DNA from: Chelatococcus caeni | GTDB lineage: Bacteria > Pseudomonadota > Alphaproteobacteria > Rhizobiales > Beijerinckiaceae | Direction of reading: 5' to 3' | DNA length: 64,000 nucleotides | Assembly: GCF_014196925.1 (NCBI RefSeq) | Contig: NZ_JACIEN010000001.1 | Span: 744,001-808,000, forward strand | Part shown: positions 41,847-50,327 of the stretch, piece by piece | Numbering within the stretch: the stretch's first letter is position 1 | How the letters are laid out: every line of letters starts with the position of its first letter | Notes under the pieces: model-generated | Databases searched by the model: none | Told to the model about the DNA's origin: nothing | The model's input: only the letters and a program-made list of their open reading frames with translations | Position numbers and translations under genes: made by a program

Positions 41847-42776
41847 GTGCGCGACATCGAAGTCCTCGCCCTGCGAGGCCGCAGGCGGCGGTGTGCCGAT
41901 GAGCTGGCGCAGGTCGCGCACGAAGGTGCGGGCGATGTGCGACATGGGCTCGAGGCGGGACGAGAGCAGATGGATGCGCATCGTGGTCTTCGGGACGAGG
42001 GGGCGCGCGACGATGTCGGGCCAGGTGCGACCGGACAGGACGAATTCGTCCACGATGGCGACGCCCGCACCCGCCTGCACGAGCGCGCAGGCCTGCGGCG
42101 TGAAGCGCACCTGCGTGTTGACGCGCACGGGCGCGCGGCTGGTGCGCAGCGCCTGCTCGACGTGGAGGCCGTAGGGGGTCTGCGGGCCGTAGCCGATCAG
42201 GGGAAATGGCGCGAGGTCCGCCACCCTGACGGACTTGAGCGCTGCCAGCGGGTGCTCCTGCGGGCAGATGACCATGAGCCGTCCCTCGGCGATCTGGCTC
42301 GAAAAGACCGTCGGCTCGTCGACGGGCAGCACCGTCAGGCCGAGATCGACGCGGTTGGCGCCGACCCTGGCGACGAGATCCGTCAGGGTCAGAATCTCGA
42401 GCTCGATGCGCACGTCCGGATAGCTGGCGCGGAAACGGGCAATGGCCGTCGGAACGATCGCCTGGCCGATGCTGGGGCTGGCGACGATGCGCACGGAGCC
42501 TGTGCCGCGCCGGCGCAGTTCCTCCGCGATCTCGTTCACCCGCAGGACGCCCTGATGCACCTGGTCGACCTCGGCAAAGAGCCGCCGCGCCTCCGGCGTC
42601 GGCTGCACGCGGCCCTTCACGCGCTCGAACAGCTTCAGCTTCAGCCTGTCCTCCGTATAGGCCAGCAGCCGGCTGATGGCCGGTTGCGACACGGACAGGA
42701 GGCGGGCGGCTCCCGAAATCGAGCCGGTGATCATGATGGCGCGAAAAACCTCAATCTGCCGAAGGTTTAGGCTCAC
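41838..42776 (-). CDS. LysR-family transcriptional regulator
   Basis: 312 residues from a GTG at 42776 (VSLNLRQIEVFRAIMITGSI); GGAG is nine bases upstream, while an ATG at 42815 lacks a spaced ribosome site. The HTH is SISGAARLLSVSQPAISRLL. The effector domain follows from about residue 90. Its own ribosome site lies inside a LysR box (42780-42794), and a second box overlaps its stop codon ahead of the importer operon, so it likely controls both the importer and the divergent catabolic operon. It resembles NocR/OccR-type regulators in the first 100 residues. Confidence 0.9.
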   Translation of the reverse strand: MSLNLRQIEVFRAIMITGSISGAARLLSVSQPAISRLLAYTEDRLKLKLFERVKGRVQPTPEARRLFAEVDQVHQGVLRVNEIAEELRRRGTGSVRIVASPSIGQAIVPTAIARFRASYPDVRIELEILTLTDLVARVGANRVDLGLTVLPVDEPTVFSSQIAEGRLMVICPQEHPLAALKSVRVADLAPFPLIGYGPQTPYGLHVEQALRTSRAPVRVNTQVRFTPQACALVQAGAGVAIVDEFVLSGRTWPDIVARPLVPKTTMRIHLLSSRLEPMSHIARTFVRDLRQLIGTPPPAASQGEDFDVAHLT

Positions 42777-42779
42777 CCG

Positions 42780-42794
42780 ATAACACTCCGTTAT
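42780..42794. promoter_or_regulatory. Putative LysR box in the lysR/catabolic-operon divergent promoter
   Basis: ATAAC-actcc-GTTAT is a perfect 5-bp dyad with a T-N11-A core. On the minus strand it contains the GGAG ribosome site of lysR itself, so binding would interfere with the 5' end of the lysR gene. It is about 100 bases upstream of the amidohydrolase ATG. Confidence 0.62.
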
Positions 42795-42895
42795 GGATCG
42801 CCTAAAAATTAGCATGCCTCGCTCTGGCTTTCACCCGCTATCTTGCCGGCGAGGGCGCTCCTCCGGGCGCGGCATGCATGAACGACAGGTGGTCC

Positions 42896-44245
42896 ATGAG
42901 CGATTTCGATCTCGTGCTTCGCGGCAAGGTGGTCACGGCCGATGCGGTCATCGAGCGCGGCTATGTTGCCGTTTCCGGCGGCAAGGTGGCCCGTGTCGGT
43001 GAGGGTGCGCCGCCGTCGGCCCGCGAAACACAGGATGTCGGCGACAGCTGGATCATCCCCGGCGTCATCGACGGCCAGGTGCATTGCTACAGCGCCGGGC
43101 GCGAGGAGGGCATCGGCACAGGCTCGCGCGCCGCGGCGGCCGGCGGCATCACCGTGATGGTCGACATGCCCTACGACCAGCCCGAGCCCGTCACCAGCGC
43201 GGCGCTCTTCCGCGAGAAGGTGGGCGTCGTCGAGCGCGAAGCGCATGTCGACGTCGCCCTTTACGCGACGATCGCGCCCGAGAACGGGCTCGACGCCATC
43301 CCCGGCCTCGTCGAGGCGGGGGCCTGCGCCTTCAAGTTCTCGACCTTCGAGGCCAATCCCACGCGCTTCCCGCGCATCGGCGACGACACGCTCTACGAAG
43401 CTTTCCGCCGGGTGAAGCCGTCCGGCCTCCTGTGCGGCGTGCACAACCAGGATCAGGAGCTGACGCGCAAGAACATCGCCCGCGCCATGGAGACGGGCGA
43501 CACCGGCTGGGACGCCTTCGGCCGCGCCAACAACATGCTGGTCGAGAATCTCGCCACCGCGCGCATCTACGAACTCGGCGCCGAAACAGGTGCGCGTGCC
43601 CATGCGGTGCACGTCTCGACCTCGCGTGGCTTCGAGATCTGCAACATGTACAAGCGCAACGGCCACGCGGCGACGGTGGAGACCTGCGTTCAGTACCTCA
43701 TGCTGAACGAGGAGGAGCATGTGCGCCGCTTCGGAGCCAAGACGAAGCACTATCCGCCGATCCGCCCGAGGGCCGAGATGGAGCGGCTGTGGACGCACAT
43801 CGCGGCCGGCCACTGCGATTTCGTCTCCTCGGACCATGTCTCCTGGGGGCTCGAGACGAAGAACGATCCGGTCATCTTCAAGAACATGTCCGGGGGGCCG
43901 GGTCTCGAGACGCTGCTGCCGGCTTTCTGGACCGGCTGCGAGGAGCACGGCATCTCTCCGACGATGGTCGTCAAGCAGCTCTGCGAGGGGCCGGCGAAGG
44001 CCTTCCTCCTCGCCGACAAGGGACGGCTCGCCGAGGGTGCCGATGCGGACATCGTGGTGCTGGATCCAGGTCGCTTCGTGCACGACCCCGGCAAGAGCCT
44101 GTCGGCCGTGAAGTGGAGCTCCTTCGAGGGCCGCGAATTCTCCGTCCGTGTGGCGGCAACCTATGTGCGTGGCCAGCTCGTCTGGGACGGCTCGGCCATC
44201 CGCAACAAGGGCGGGGACGGCCGCTTCCTGCGTCCGGCGGCCTGA
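42896..44245 (+). CDS. Cyclic amidohydrolase, allantoinase/dihydroorotase family
   Basis: 449 residues; AGGTGG precedes the ATG at 42896. The amidohydrolase barrel is evident: GVIDGQVHCYSAGREEG after the first strands, AGACAFKFSTFEA (Lys to be carboxylated), LLCGVHNQDQEL, AHAVHVSTSRGF and DFVSSDHVSW (Asp). The usual D-x-H-x-H metal motif is D-G-Q-V-H here, so the first His is Gln. A subgroup of allantoinase-like proteins shares this change. The neighbouring N-carbamoyl/allantoate hydrolase and racemase suggest ring opening of a hydantoin- or allantoin-like compound. Confidence 0.88.
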   Translation: MSDFDLVLRGKVVTADAVIERGYVAVSGGKVARVGEGAPPSARETQDVGDSWIIPGVIDGQVHCYSAGREEGIGTGSRAAAAGGITVMVDMPYDQPEPVTSAALFREKVGVVEREAHVDVALYATIAPENGLDAIPGLVEAGACAFKFSTFEANPTRFPRIGDDTLYEAFRRVKPSGLLCGVHNQDQELTRKNIARAMETGDTGWDAFGRANNMLVENLATARIYELGAETGARAHAVHVSTSRGFEICNMYKRNGHAATVETCVQYLMLNEEEHVRRFGAKTKHYPPIRPRAEMERLWTHIAAGHCDFVSSDHVSWGLETKNDPVIFKNMSGGPGLETLLPAFWTGCEEHGISPTMVVKQLCEGPAKAFLLADKGRLAEGADADIVVLDPGRFVHDPGKSLSAVKWSSFEGREFSVRVAATYVRGQLVWDGSAIRNKGGDGRFLRPAA

Positions 44246-44255
44246 CGGCGCGGCC

Positions 44256-45503
44256 ATGCAGATCAATGCCGAGCGGTTGTGGGCGCGGCTTGCCGCGCTC
44301 GCCGAGATCACGGACAAGGCGGAGCCCTGGACGCGGCGGTCCTTCACGCCGCGATTCCTCGAAGGCCGGGCCTGGCTGGAGAAGGAGTTCGCGGCCGCGG
44401 GGCTCGCGGTCTCGCGCGACGCCGGCGGCAATCTCGTCGGGCATCTGCCGGGCCGTGAGGCGGCGCGCGTGCCGATCGTTCTCGGTTCGCATTCCGACAC
44501 GGTGCCGGCGGGCGGGCGCTTCGACGGCACGCTCGGCGTGCTCGCCGGGCTCGAGGTGGCCCAGTCGCTGCAGGAACAGGGCATCGTCCTCGACCACCCG
44601 CTCGAGGTCATCGACTTCCTCGCCGAGGAGCCGAGCGACTTCGGCCTCTCCTGCATCGGCAGCCGGGCGGTTGCCGGCGCATTGACGCAGGACATGCTGG
44701 CGATGACGCGGCCCGACGGCATGACGCTCGCCGAGGGGCTCGCCTATGTGGGCGGCCGCCCCGACGCCCTCGCTGAGGCGGCGCGCCCACGCGGCGCGAT
44801 CGCGGCCTATCTCGAGGTCCACATCGAGCAGGGCCGTGTGTTGGAGAGCGAGGGACGCGACATCGGCATCGTCACCGATATCGTCGGCATCCGCCGCGAG
44901 CGTATCGTCGTGTCCGGCCGGGCCGATCATGCCGGCGCGACGCCCATGAACCTGCGGCACGATGCGCTCGTTGGCGCGGCGCGCATCATCGATGCGGCCC
45001 ATCGCAAGGCCTTCGCCGGCGGCACCGACGACAAGCCGATGGTCGCGACGGTCGGCTATCTCGTCAATCAGCCGAACGCCGCCAATGCCGTGCCGGGCCG
45101 TGTCGAGATGATCCTCGAGGTGCGCTCCGGCGACGAGCTGGCCGTGTCGGCCTTCACGCAGGAGCTGCTTGCCGCCGCCGCACCGGCGCTTGCCGAGCTC
45201 GGCGTCAGTGCCACGTCCTCCCTCATCAGCCATGTCCCGCCGACGCCCTGCGCGGAACCGATCCGCACCGCGATCGTGCGAGCGGCCGACGGGCTCGGTC
45301 TCAACCATCGGGCCATGCCGAGCGGGGCCGGCCATGACGGCATGTTCGTCTCGCGTGTCGGCCCCATCGGCATGATCTTCGTGCCGTGCCGGGACGGGCG
45401 CAGCCACGCGCCGGAGGAATGGATCGAGCCCGAACAGGCGGCCACCGGCGCGCGTGCGCTCGCGGCGGCGGTCCTGGAGCTCGACCGCGCGCTCGCCCGG
45501 TGA
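44256..45503 (+). CDS. M20 amidohydrolase: N-carbamoyl-L-amino acid hydrolase / allantoate amidohydrolase type
   Basis: 415 residues from the ATG at 44256. Family landmarks: LGSHSDTVPAGGRFDGTLGV (metal His and Asp), DFLAEEPSDFGLSCIGSRAV, EVHIEQGRVLESEGRDIGIV and PSGAGHDGMFVSRVGPIGMI. It would remove the carbamoyl or ureido group from the linear product of the cyclic amidohydrolase, releasing ammonia and CO2. It starts 10 bases after that gene. The longer frame back to 44148 overlaps the upstream gene and lacks family similarity. Confidence 0.88.
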   Translation: MQINAERLWARLAALAEITDKAEPWTRRSFTPRFLEGRAWLEKEFAAAGLAVSRDAGGNLVGHLPGREAARVPIVLGSHSDTVPAGGRFDGTLGVLAGLEVAQSLQEQGIVLDHPLEVIDFLAEEPSDFGLSCIGSRAVAGALTQDMLAMTRPDGMTLAEGLAYVGGRPDALAEAARPRGAIAAYLEVHIEQGRVLESEGRDIGIVTDIVGIRRERIVVSGRADHAGATPMNLRHDALVGAARIIDAAHRKAFAGGTDDKPMVATVGYLVNQPNAANAVPGRVEMILEVRSGDELAVSAFTQELLAAAAPALAELGVSATSSLISHVPPTPCAEPIRTAIVRAADGLGLNHRAMPSGAGHDGMFVSRVGPIGMIFVPCRDGRSHAPEEWIEPEQAATGARALAAAVLELDRALAR

Positions 45504-46165
45504 CGGTCATGGATGTCGCGGCCGCCGACCTGCCGGAACGGGACCTCTACAAGCTGCTCGTCAACACGGTGCTGCCGCGCCCCATCGCGCTGGTCACGAG
45601 CTGCGACAGGGCAGGGCGGGTCAATGCGGCGCCGTTCAGCTTCTTCAACGCCTTCAGCCATGCCCCGCCGCTCGTCGTCCTCGGCATCGAGGGGCGGGAG
45701 GGGCAGGAGCCGAGCAAGGACACGCTCCGCAACATCCGCGAGACGGGCGGTTTCGTCGTCAATCTCGTGGACCGGGCGCTGGTGCCGGCGATGACCGTCT
45801 GCGGCATCGATTTCCCGCCCGAAGTGGAGGAGCTCGCCATGGCAGGGCTCGACACGTTGCCCTCACGGGCCGTCGCGGCCCCGCGGATTGCGGCGTCTCC
45901 GGTCCAGTTCGAGTGCCGGGAACGGGTCTCGCTCGGGCTCGGCACGCGCCACCGGACGCTCGTCATCGGCGAGATCGTCCATCTGTGGATCCGCGACGGT
46001 CTCGTCGACGAGCAGGGCCATGTCGATGTCGATGCGCTCGACCTCGTCGGGCGCCTGCATGGCGCCGACTGGTACGTGACGACGCGAGACCGCTTCCGCG
46101 AACCGCGCAAGACACAAGCAGACCTTGAGGCAGGCGCCGCCGCGCCGCCGGAGAAAGAGCCATGA
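45500..46165 (+). CDS. Flavin reductase-like domain protein (FMN-binding split barrel)
   Basis: 221 residues from a GTG that overlaps the preceding TGA; an ATG at 45509 is an alternative. The split-barrel fold reads YKLLVNTVLPRPIALVTSCD, NAAPFSFFNAFSHAPPLVVL and ETGGFVVNLVDRALVPAMTV. Such proteins bind FMN and either reduce it or use it directly. The operon has no two-component monooxygenase, so the function here is open; an FMN-binding oxidoreductase without a partner is possible. Confidence 0.82.
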   Translation: MTVMDVAAADLPERDLYKLLVNTVLPRPIALVTSCDRAGRVNAAPFSFFNAFSHAPPLVVLGIEGREGQEPSKDTLRNIRETGGFVVNLVDRALVPAMTVCGIDFPPEVEELAMAGLDTLPSRAVAAPRIAASPVQFECRERVSLGLGTRHRTLVIGEIVHLWIRDGLVDEQGHVDVDALDLVGRLHGADWYVTTRDRFREPRKTQADLEAGAAAPPEKEP

Positions 46166-46863
46166 GCAGCGAACGGCACGGAACCGTCTACGTCATCAAT
46201 CCCAACTCCAGCACCGCGGTCACGCAGGGCATCGATGCCGCGGTGGCCCCCTTGCGCAGCACCGACGGGCCGGCCATCGCCTGCCTGACGCTCGCCGAAG
46301 GGCCCGCCGGCATCCAGTCCCAGCGCGACGTGGACGGCATCGTCGGGCCGCTGCTCGCGCGAGCGGCGCCGCTCGAGGACGAGGCCGGCGCCTTCGTCAT
46401 CGCCTGTTTCAGCGATCCCGGTCTCCATGCCCTGCGCGAGCAGAGCAGCCGGCCGGTGCTCGGCATCGCCGAATGCGGCGTCCTCACGGCGCTGACGCTC
46501 GGCCAGCGCTTCGGCGTCATCGCCATCCTGCCGACCTCCATCCCGCGGCACCTGCGCTACTTCGGCGCCATGGGCGTCTCGGCGCGCCTCGCCGGCGACC
46601 GGGCCATCGGCCTCGGCGTGACGGAACTCGCCGACGAGGAGCGCACGCTCGCCCGCATGAGCGAGGTGGGGCGCGTCCTGCGCGATACGGACGGCGCGGA
46701 CGTCATCGTCATGGGCTGCGCCGGCATGGCGCGTTTCCGCGATCCGCTCGAGGCGGCGCTCGGCGTGCCGGTGGTGGAGCCGACCCAGGCCGCGGTCGCG
46801 ATGGCTCTCGGCCGGGTGTGCCTCGGCTGGTCCGGCAAGACCGGACGCGGGGCGGCGGCATGA
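46162..46863 (+). CDS. Asp/Glu/hydantoin racemase family protein
   Basis: 233 residues: VYVINPNSSTAVTQGIDAAV at the N-terminus, AFVIACFSDPGLHALREQ with the first catalytic Cys, and DVIVMGCAGMARFRDPLEAA with the second. This matches hydantoin racemase, which interconverts 5-substituted hydantoin enantiomers, and supports a cyclic-ureide substrate. ATGA overlaps the flavin-reductase gene before it and the oxidase gene after it. Confidence 0.88.
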   Translation: MSSERHGTVYVINPNSSTAVTQGIDAAVAPLRSTDGPAIACLTLAEGPAGIQSQRDVDGIVGPLLARAAPLEDEAGAFVIACFSDPGLHALREQSSRPVLGIAECGVLTALTLGQRFGVIAILPTSIPRHLRYFGAMGVSARLAGDRAIGLGVTELADEERTLARMSEVGRVLRDTDGADVIVMGCAGMARFRDPLEAALGVPVVEPTQAAVAMALGRVCLGWSGKTGRGAAA

Positions 46864-48299
46864 ACTCCCTTGTCGACGAACTCGCCCGCGTCGTCGGTGC
46901 CGACCACGTGCTGACGGCGGCCGGTGAGCAGGCGCCCTATGTCACCGACTGGCTGGGCAAATATCGCGGCAGCGCGCTCGCCGTCGTCCGGCCCGGTTCG
47001 AGCGAGGAGGTGCGCCGTGTGCTCGCGGCCTGCCATGAGGCGGGGGCGATCGTGGTGCCGCAGGGCGGGCATACCAGCCTCTCGGGCGGCGCGACGCCGG
47101 ACGGGAGCGGCAATGCGGTGGTCCTGTCGCTCACGCGGATGAACCGCATTCGCGAGATCGATCCCATCGGCAACACGATCACGGTCGATGCCGGCTGCGT
47201 TCTCGCCCGCGTGCAGGAGGCCGCGCGCGAGGCCGGGCGCTTTTTCCCGCTGAGTCTCGGCGCCGAGGGCAGCTGCACCATCGGCGGCAATCTGGCCGCC
47301 AACGCCGGAGGCGTCGCCGTGCTGCGCTACGGCACGATGCGCGAGCTGACGCTCGGGCTCGAGGTGGTGCTGCCGGACGGCCGCATGTGGGATGGGCTGA
47401 AGGCCCTGCGCAAGGATAACTCCGGCTATTCCCTCAGGGATCTATTCATTGGATCGGAAGGCACCCTCGGTGTCATCACTGGCGCCGTGCTGAAGCTGTT
47501 TCCCGAGCCGCGTGCGCGAGCGGCGGCCTTCGTCGCGGTGCCTGGGCTCGATGCGGCGCTCGGCCTCCTTGCGGTGGTGCGCGAGCGCTGCGGCGATCGC
47601 CTGACGGCCTTCGAGTTCATGACCGACGTGTGCCTCGACCTCGTCACGCGGCATGTCGCTGACGCGCGTCTGCCCTTCGGGTCATTGCCCGCCGCCGCCG
47701 TGCTCGTGGAGCTGTCGGACACCGATGGAGAAGCGGCTCTCGCCGAACGGCTCGAAACGGCGCTCGTCGATGCGGTCGAGGCCGGGCTCGCGGAAGACGC
47801 GGTGGTCGCCCAGGACGGCACCCAGGCTCGCGCCTTCTGGCGTCTGCGCGAGGGCATCTCGGAGGCGCTGGTGCGCGCCGGCAAGGCCGCCAAGCACGAC
47901 GTCTCCGTGCCGGTCGCTGAGATGGCCGCCTTCGTGCGCGAGGCCGGGGCGGCGGTCGAGGAGAGTGCGCCGGGGGCGCGTCCGGTCGTCTTCGGGCATC
48001 TCGGCGACGGCAACCTCCATTACAACGTGCTGCGGCCGGAGGTTGCGAGCGAGGAAGCCTTCGCCGCCGCGGCTCCGGCTCTCACGCGCCGCGTGCACGA
48101 CGTCGTTGCCCGCCATCAGGGCTCGATCAGCGCCGAGCACGGCATCGGCCAGCTGCGCGTCGGCGAGATGTCCGGGTGCAAGTCGCCGCTCGAACTGGAA
48201 CTGATGAGCGCGCTCAAGACCGTGCTCGACCCGCAATGGCGTTTCAACCCGGGCAAGCTGCTGCCGCCGGATATGCCGGCACGCCGGCCGGTGGAATGA
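46860..48299 (+). CDS. FAD-binding oxidase, D-lactate/2-hydroxy-acid dehydrogenase type
   Basis: 479 residues of the FAD_binding_4/FAD-oxidase_C family: VVPQGGHTSLSGGATPDGSG (FAD pyrophosphate site), LSLGAEGSCTIGGNLAANAG, LFIGSEGTLGVITGAVLKLF, VFGHLGDGNLHYNVL and SISAEHGIGQ near the end. It probably oxidises a 2-hydroxy acid released by the upstream enzymes to a 2-oxo acid for the DapA-family enzyme that follows. A closely similar pair of genes sits at 55240-57578. Confidence 0.9.
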   Translation: MNSLVDELARVVGADHVLTAAGEQAPYVTDWLGKYRGSALAVVRPGSSEEVRRVLAACHEAGAIVVPQGGHTSLSGGATPDGSGNAVVLSLTRMNRIREIDPIGNTITVDAGCVLARVQEAAREAGRFFPLSLGAEGSCTIGGNLAANAGGVAVLRYGTMRELTLGLEVVLPDGRMWDGLKALRKDNSGYSLRDLFIGSEGTLGVITGAVLKLFPEPRARAAAFVAVPGLDAALGLLAVVRERCGDRLTAFEFMTDVCLDLVTRHVADARLPFGSLPAAAVLVELSDTDGEAALAERLETALVDAVEAGLAEDAVVAQDGTQARAFWRLREGISEALVRAGKAAKHDVSVPVAEMAAFVREAGAAVEESAPGARPVVFGHLGDGNLHYNVLRPEVASEEAFAAAAPALTRRVHDVVARHQGSISAEHGIGQLRVGEMSGCKSPLELELMSALKTVLDPQWRFNPGKLLPPDMPARRPVE

Positions 48300-48311
48300 G
48301 AGGAGTCTCCC

Positions 48312-49244
48312 ATGGCTTTGTTGGATGAGGGCGCCTCCGGCGTCTTCGTGATCGGCGTCACCCCTTTCGCTGAGGACGGGGCGCTCGACCTCGACAGCAC
48401 GGATCGTGCCGTCGACTTCTATCTCGAGCGCGGGGCCACGGGCCTGACCGTGCTCGGCATGATGGGCGAGGCGCCCAAGCTCACGGCAGAGGAAGCGCGC
48501 AGCTTCGTGCGCCGCGTCCTGGCGCGTGTGGGTGGACGGGTGCCGGTCGTCGCCGGCGTGTCGGCGCCCGGCTTTGCGCCGATGCGCGAACTCGCCGAGA
48601 AGGTGATGGACGACGGGGCCGCCGGTGTCATGGTGGCGCCCCCCGCGAGCCTGCGCACCGACGACCAGATCTACAACTACTACGAGATGGCGGCAGAGAC
48701 GCTGGGGGCGGCGACGCCGTTCGTCCTGCAGGACTTTCCCCTGGCGACCGGGGTGCAGATTGCGCCCGGTGTCATTCAGCGCATCGTCAGGGCCATCCCC
48801 TCCTGCGTCATGCTCAAGCACGAAGACTGGCCGGGCCTTGCGAAAATCGCGGCCCTGAGGGCCGCAAGCGACCGCGGCGAGACGCGGCGCATCTCGATCC
48901 TCGTCGGCAACGGCGGAATCCTCCTGCCGGAGGAGCTGTCGCGCGGGGCGGACGGCGCGATGACGGGCTTCGCCTACCCGGAGATGTTGGTCGACGTCTG
49001 GCGGGCGCACGCCGCCGGCAATGTCGAGCGGGCGCACGATCTGTTCGACGCCTATCTGCCGCTGGCGCGCTACGAGCAGCAGCCGGGTCTCGGCCTCGCC
49101 ATCCGCAAATATGTGCTGGCGCGGCGCGGCGCCATCGCCTCGGCGACCTTGCGCAAGCCGGGCGGCAAGCTCTCGCAGGCCGATATCGCCGATATCGAGC
49201 GTCTCATCGCGCGGCAGGAACGCCGCCTCTCGGAGTTGGGCTGA
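48312..49244 (+). CDS. DapA-family lyase/aldolase, variant active site
   Basis: 310 residues of the dihydrodipicolinate synthase/N-acetylneuraminate lyase family. The Schiff-base Lys is in SCVMLKHEDWPG and the GxxGE-type loop in LGMMGEAPKL. The usual catalytic Tyr motif (LYN-P) reads VLQDFPLATG, so Tyr is replaced. AGGAG is upstream. A retro-aldol or dehydratase step on a 2-oxo acid is likely from the operon, but the missing Tyr suggests altered chemistry. Confidence 0.87.
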   Translation: MALLDEGASGVFVIGVTPFAEDGALDLDSTDRAVDFYLERGATGLTVLGMMGEAPKLTAEEARSFVRRVLARVGGRVPVVAGVSAPGFAPMRELAEKVMDDGAAGVMVAPPASLRTDDQIYNYYEMAAETLGAATPFVLQDFPLATGVQIAPGVIQRIVRAIPSCVMLKHEDWPGLAKIAALRAASDRGETRRISILVGNGGILLPEELSRGADGAMTGFAYPEMLVDVWRAHAAGNVERAHDLFDAYLPLARYEQQPGLGLAIRKYVLARRGAIASATLRKPGGKLSQADIADIERLIARQERRLSELG

Positions 49245-50029
49245 TGGATCTTGGACTGAAGGGCAAGCGGGCGCTGGTTCTGGGGGCGAGCCGCGGCCTT
49301 GGGGCGGCGATCGCCCGCACGCTGGCGGAAGAGGGCGCGAGCGTCGTCGCGGCCGCGCGCAGCGAGGAGAAGATCAGGGCCTGGGCCGGCGCCCTGCCGG
49401 CCGAGGTCGGCGGGCGCGTCACCGCCGCGCGGCTCGACCTCGCCGACCTCGCCAGCGTCGAGGCGCTCGTCGAGCGGCTGATCGCGGAGGGCGGCGTGGA
49501 CATCCTCGTCAACAATTCCGGCGGGCCGCCGCCGGCCGATGCGCGCGAGGCCAAGCGCGCCGACTGGCTGGTGCAGTTCGAGGCGATGGCGGCCAACCTC
49601 TTCCACCTCACCCAGCGCCTCCTGCCCGGCATGCTGGCGAAGAAGTGGGGCCGCATCGTTACCATCGCCTCCTCGGGCGTCGAGCAGCCGATCCCGCGCC
49701 TTGCCCTGTCGAACGGCATCCGCTCGGCGGTGGTGGGCTGGTCGAAGACGCTGGCGAGCGAGGTGGCGGGCCAGGGCGTGACGGTGAACGTGGTGCTGCC
49801 CGGGCGCATCGAGACCGAGCGGGTGGAAGAGCTCGACGCGGCCAATGCGCAGCGCCAGGGCAAGACGCCGGAGGAGGTGGCCGAGGCCTCGAAGGCGACG
49901 ATCCCGGCCGGCCGCTACGGCACGCCGCAGGAATTCGCCGACGTGGTCGCCTTCCTTACGAGCGAGAAGGCCTCCTACGTCACCGGCGCCAAGCTCCGCA
50001 TCGACGGCGGCGCGACCCGCGGCATCTGA
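49244..50029 (+). CDS. SDR-family protein lacking the catalytic Tyr-x-x-x-Lys
   Basis: 261 residues: cofactor loop LGASRGLGAAIARTLAEEGA, NNSGGPPP after the fourth strand and the C-terminal TGAKLRIDGGATRGI. The catalytic Ser is present in the TIASSGVEQPIP region, but the aligned Y-x-x-x-K reads S-N-G-I-R, so both Tyr and Lys are replaced. A known SDR subgroup shares this change. Its ATG overlaps the previous stop (TGATG). It is the last gene of the operon. Confidence 0.88.
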   Translation: MDLGLKGKRALVLGASRGLGAAIARTLAEEGASVVAAARSEEKIRAWAGALPAEVGGRVTAARLDLADLASVEALVERLIAEGGVDILVNNSGGPPPADAREAKRADWLVQFEAMAANLFHLTQRLLPGMLAKKWGRIVTIASSGVEQPIPRLALSNGIRSAVVGWSKTLASEVAGQGVTVNVVLPGRIETERVEELDAANAQRQGKTPEEVAEASKATIPAGRYGTPQEFADVVAFLTSEKASYVTGAKLRIDGGATRGI

Positions 50030-50327
50030 GGCGGGAAGGCGCGCCTTATAGCGTGTCGGTGCGACCATCGGCCGTTCGGAGAGCATTCGGGAGCGCTTTC
50101 CTCCCACGTTCACGTCCTCCTGCCCGTCATCGTGGCTGCCGCTTTCGGCGCCGGCCTCGATCGCGCCCTGGCTGCGCCGGCGGTGGAGCGGTTCGATGAT
50201 TGGGAGGCGCATTGCGGTGAGGGGATGGGGGCGACCGCCCTAGGGCGGGGCGGCGCTGGTCGCCGGCGCTTCACCCTAGCTCGCGTGAGGGCGGAGCCCT
50301 TAGCGAAAATCGCCAGCGGGAGCCGGG
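50030..50327. other. Intergenic stretch after the catabolic operon
   Basis: No supported gene. A short GGGAG/CTCCC inverted repeat near 50090-50106 could be part of a terminator for the plus-strand operon, but it lacks a T-run. Confidence 0.4.

Noticed and set aside
46125-46859. Upstream extension of the FAD-linked oxidase to a 724-residue protein
   Set aside because: The extension overlaps the racemase in another phase and is arginine-rich; the ATG at 46860 overlaps the racemase stop as expected for an operon.
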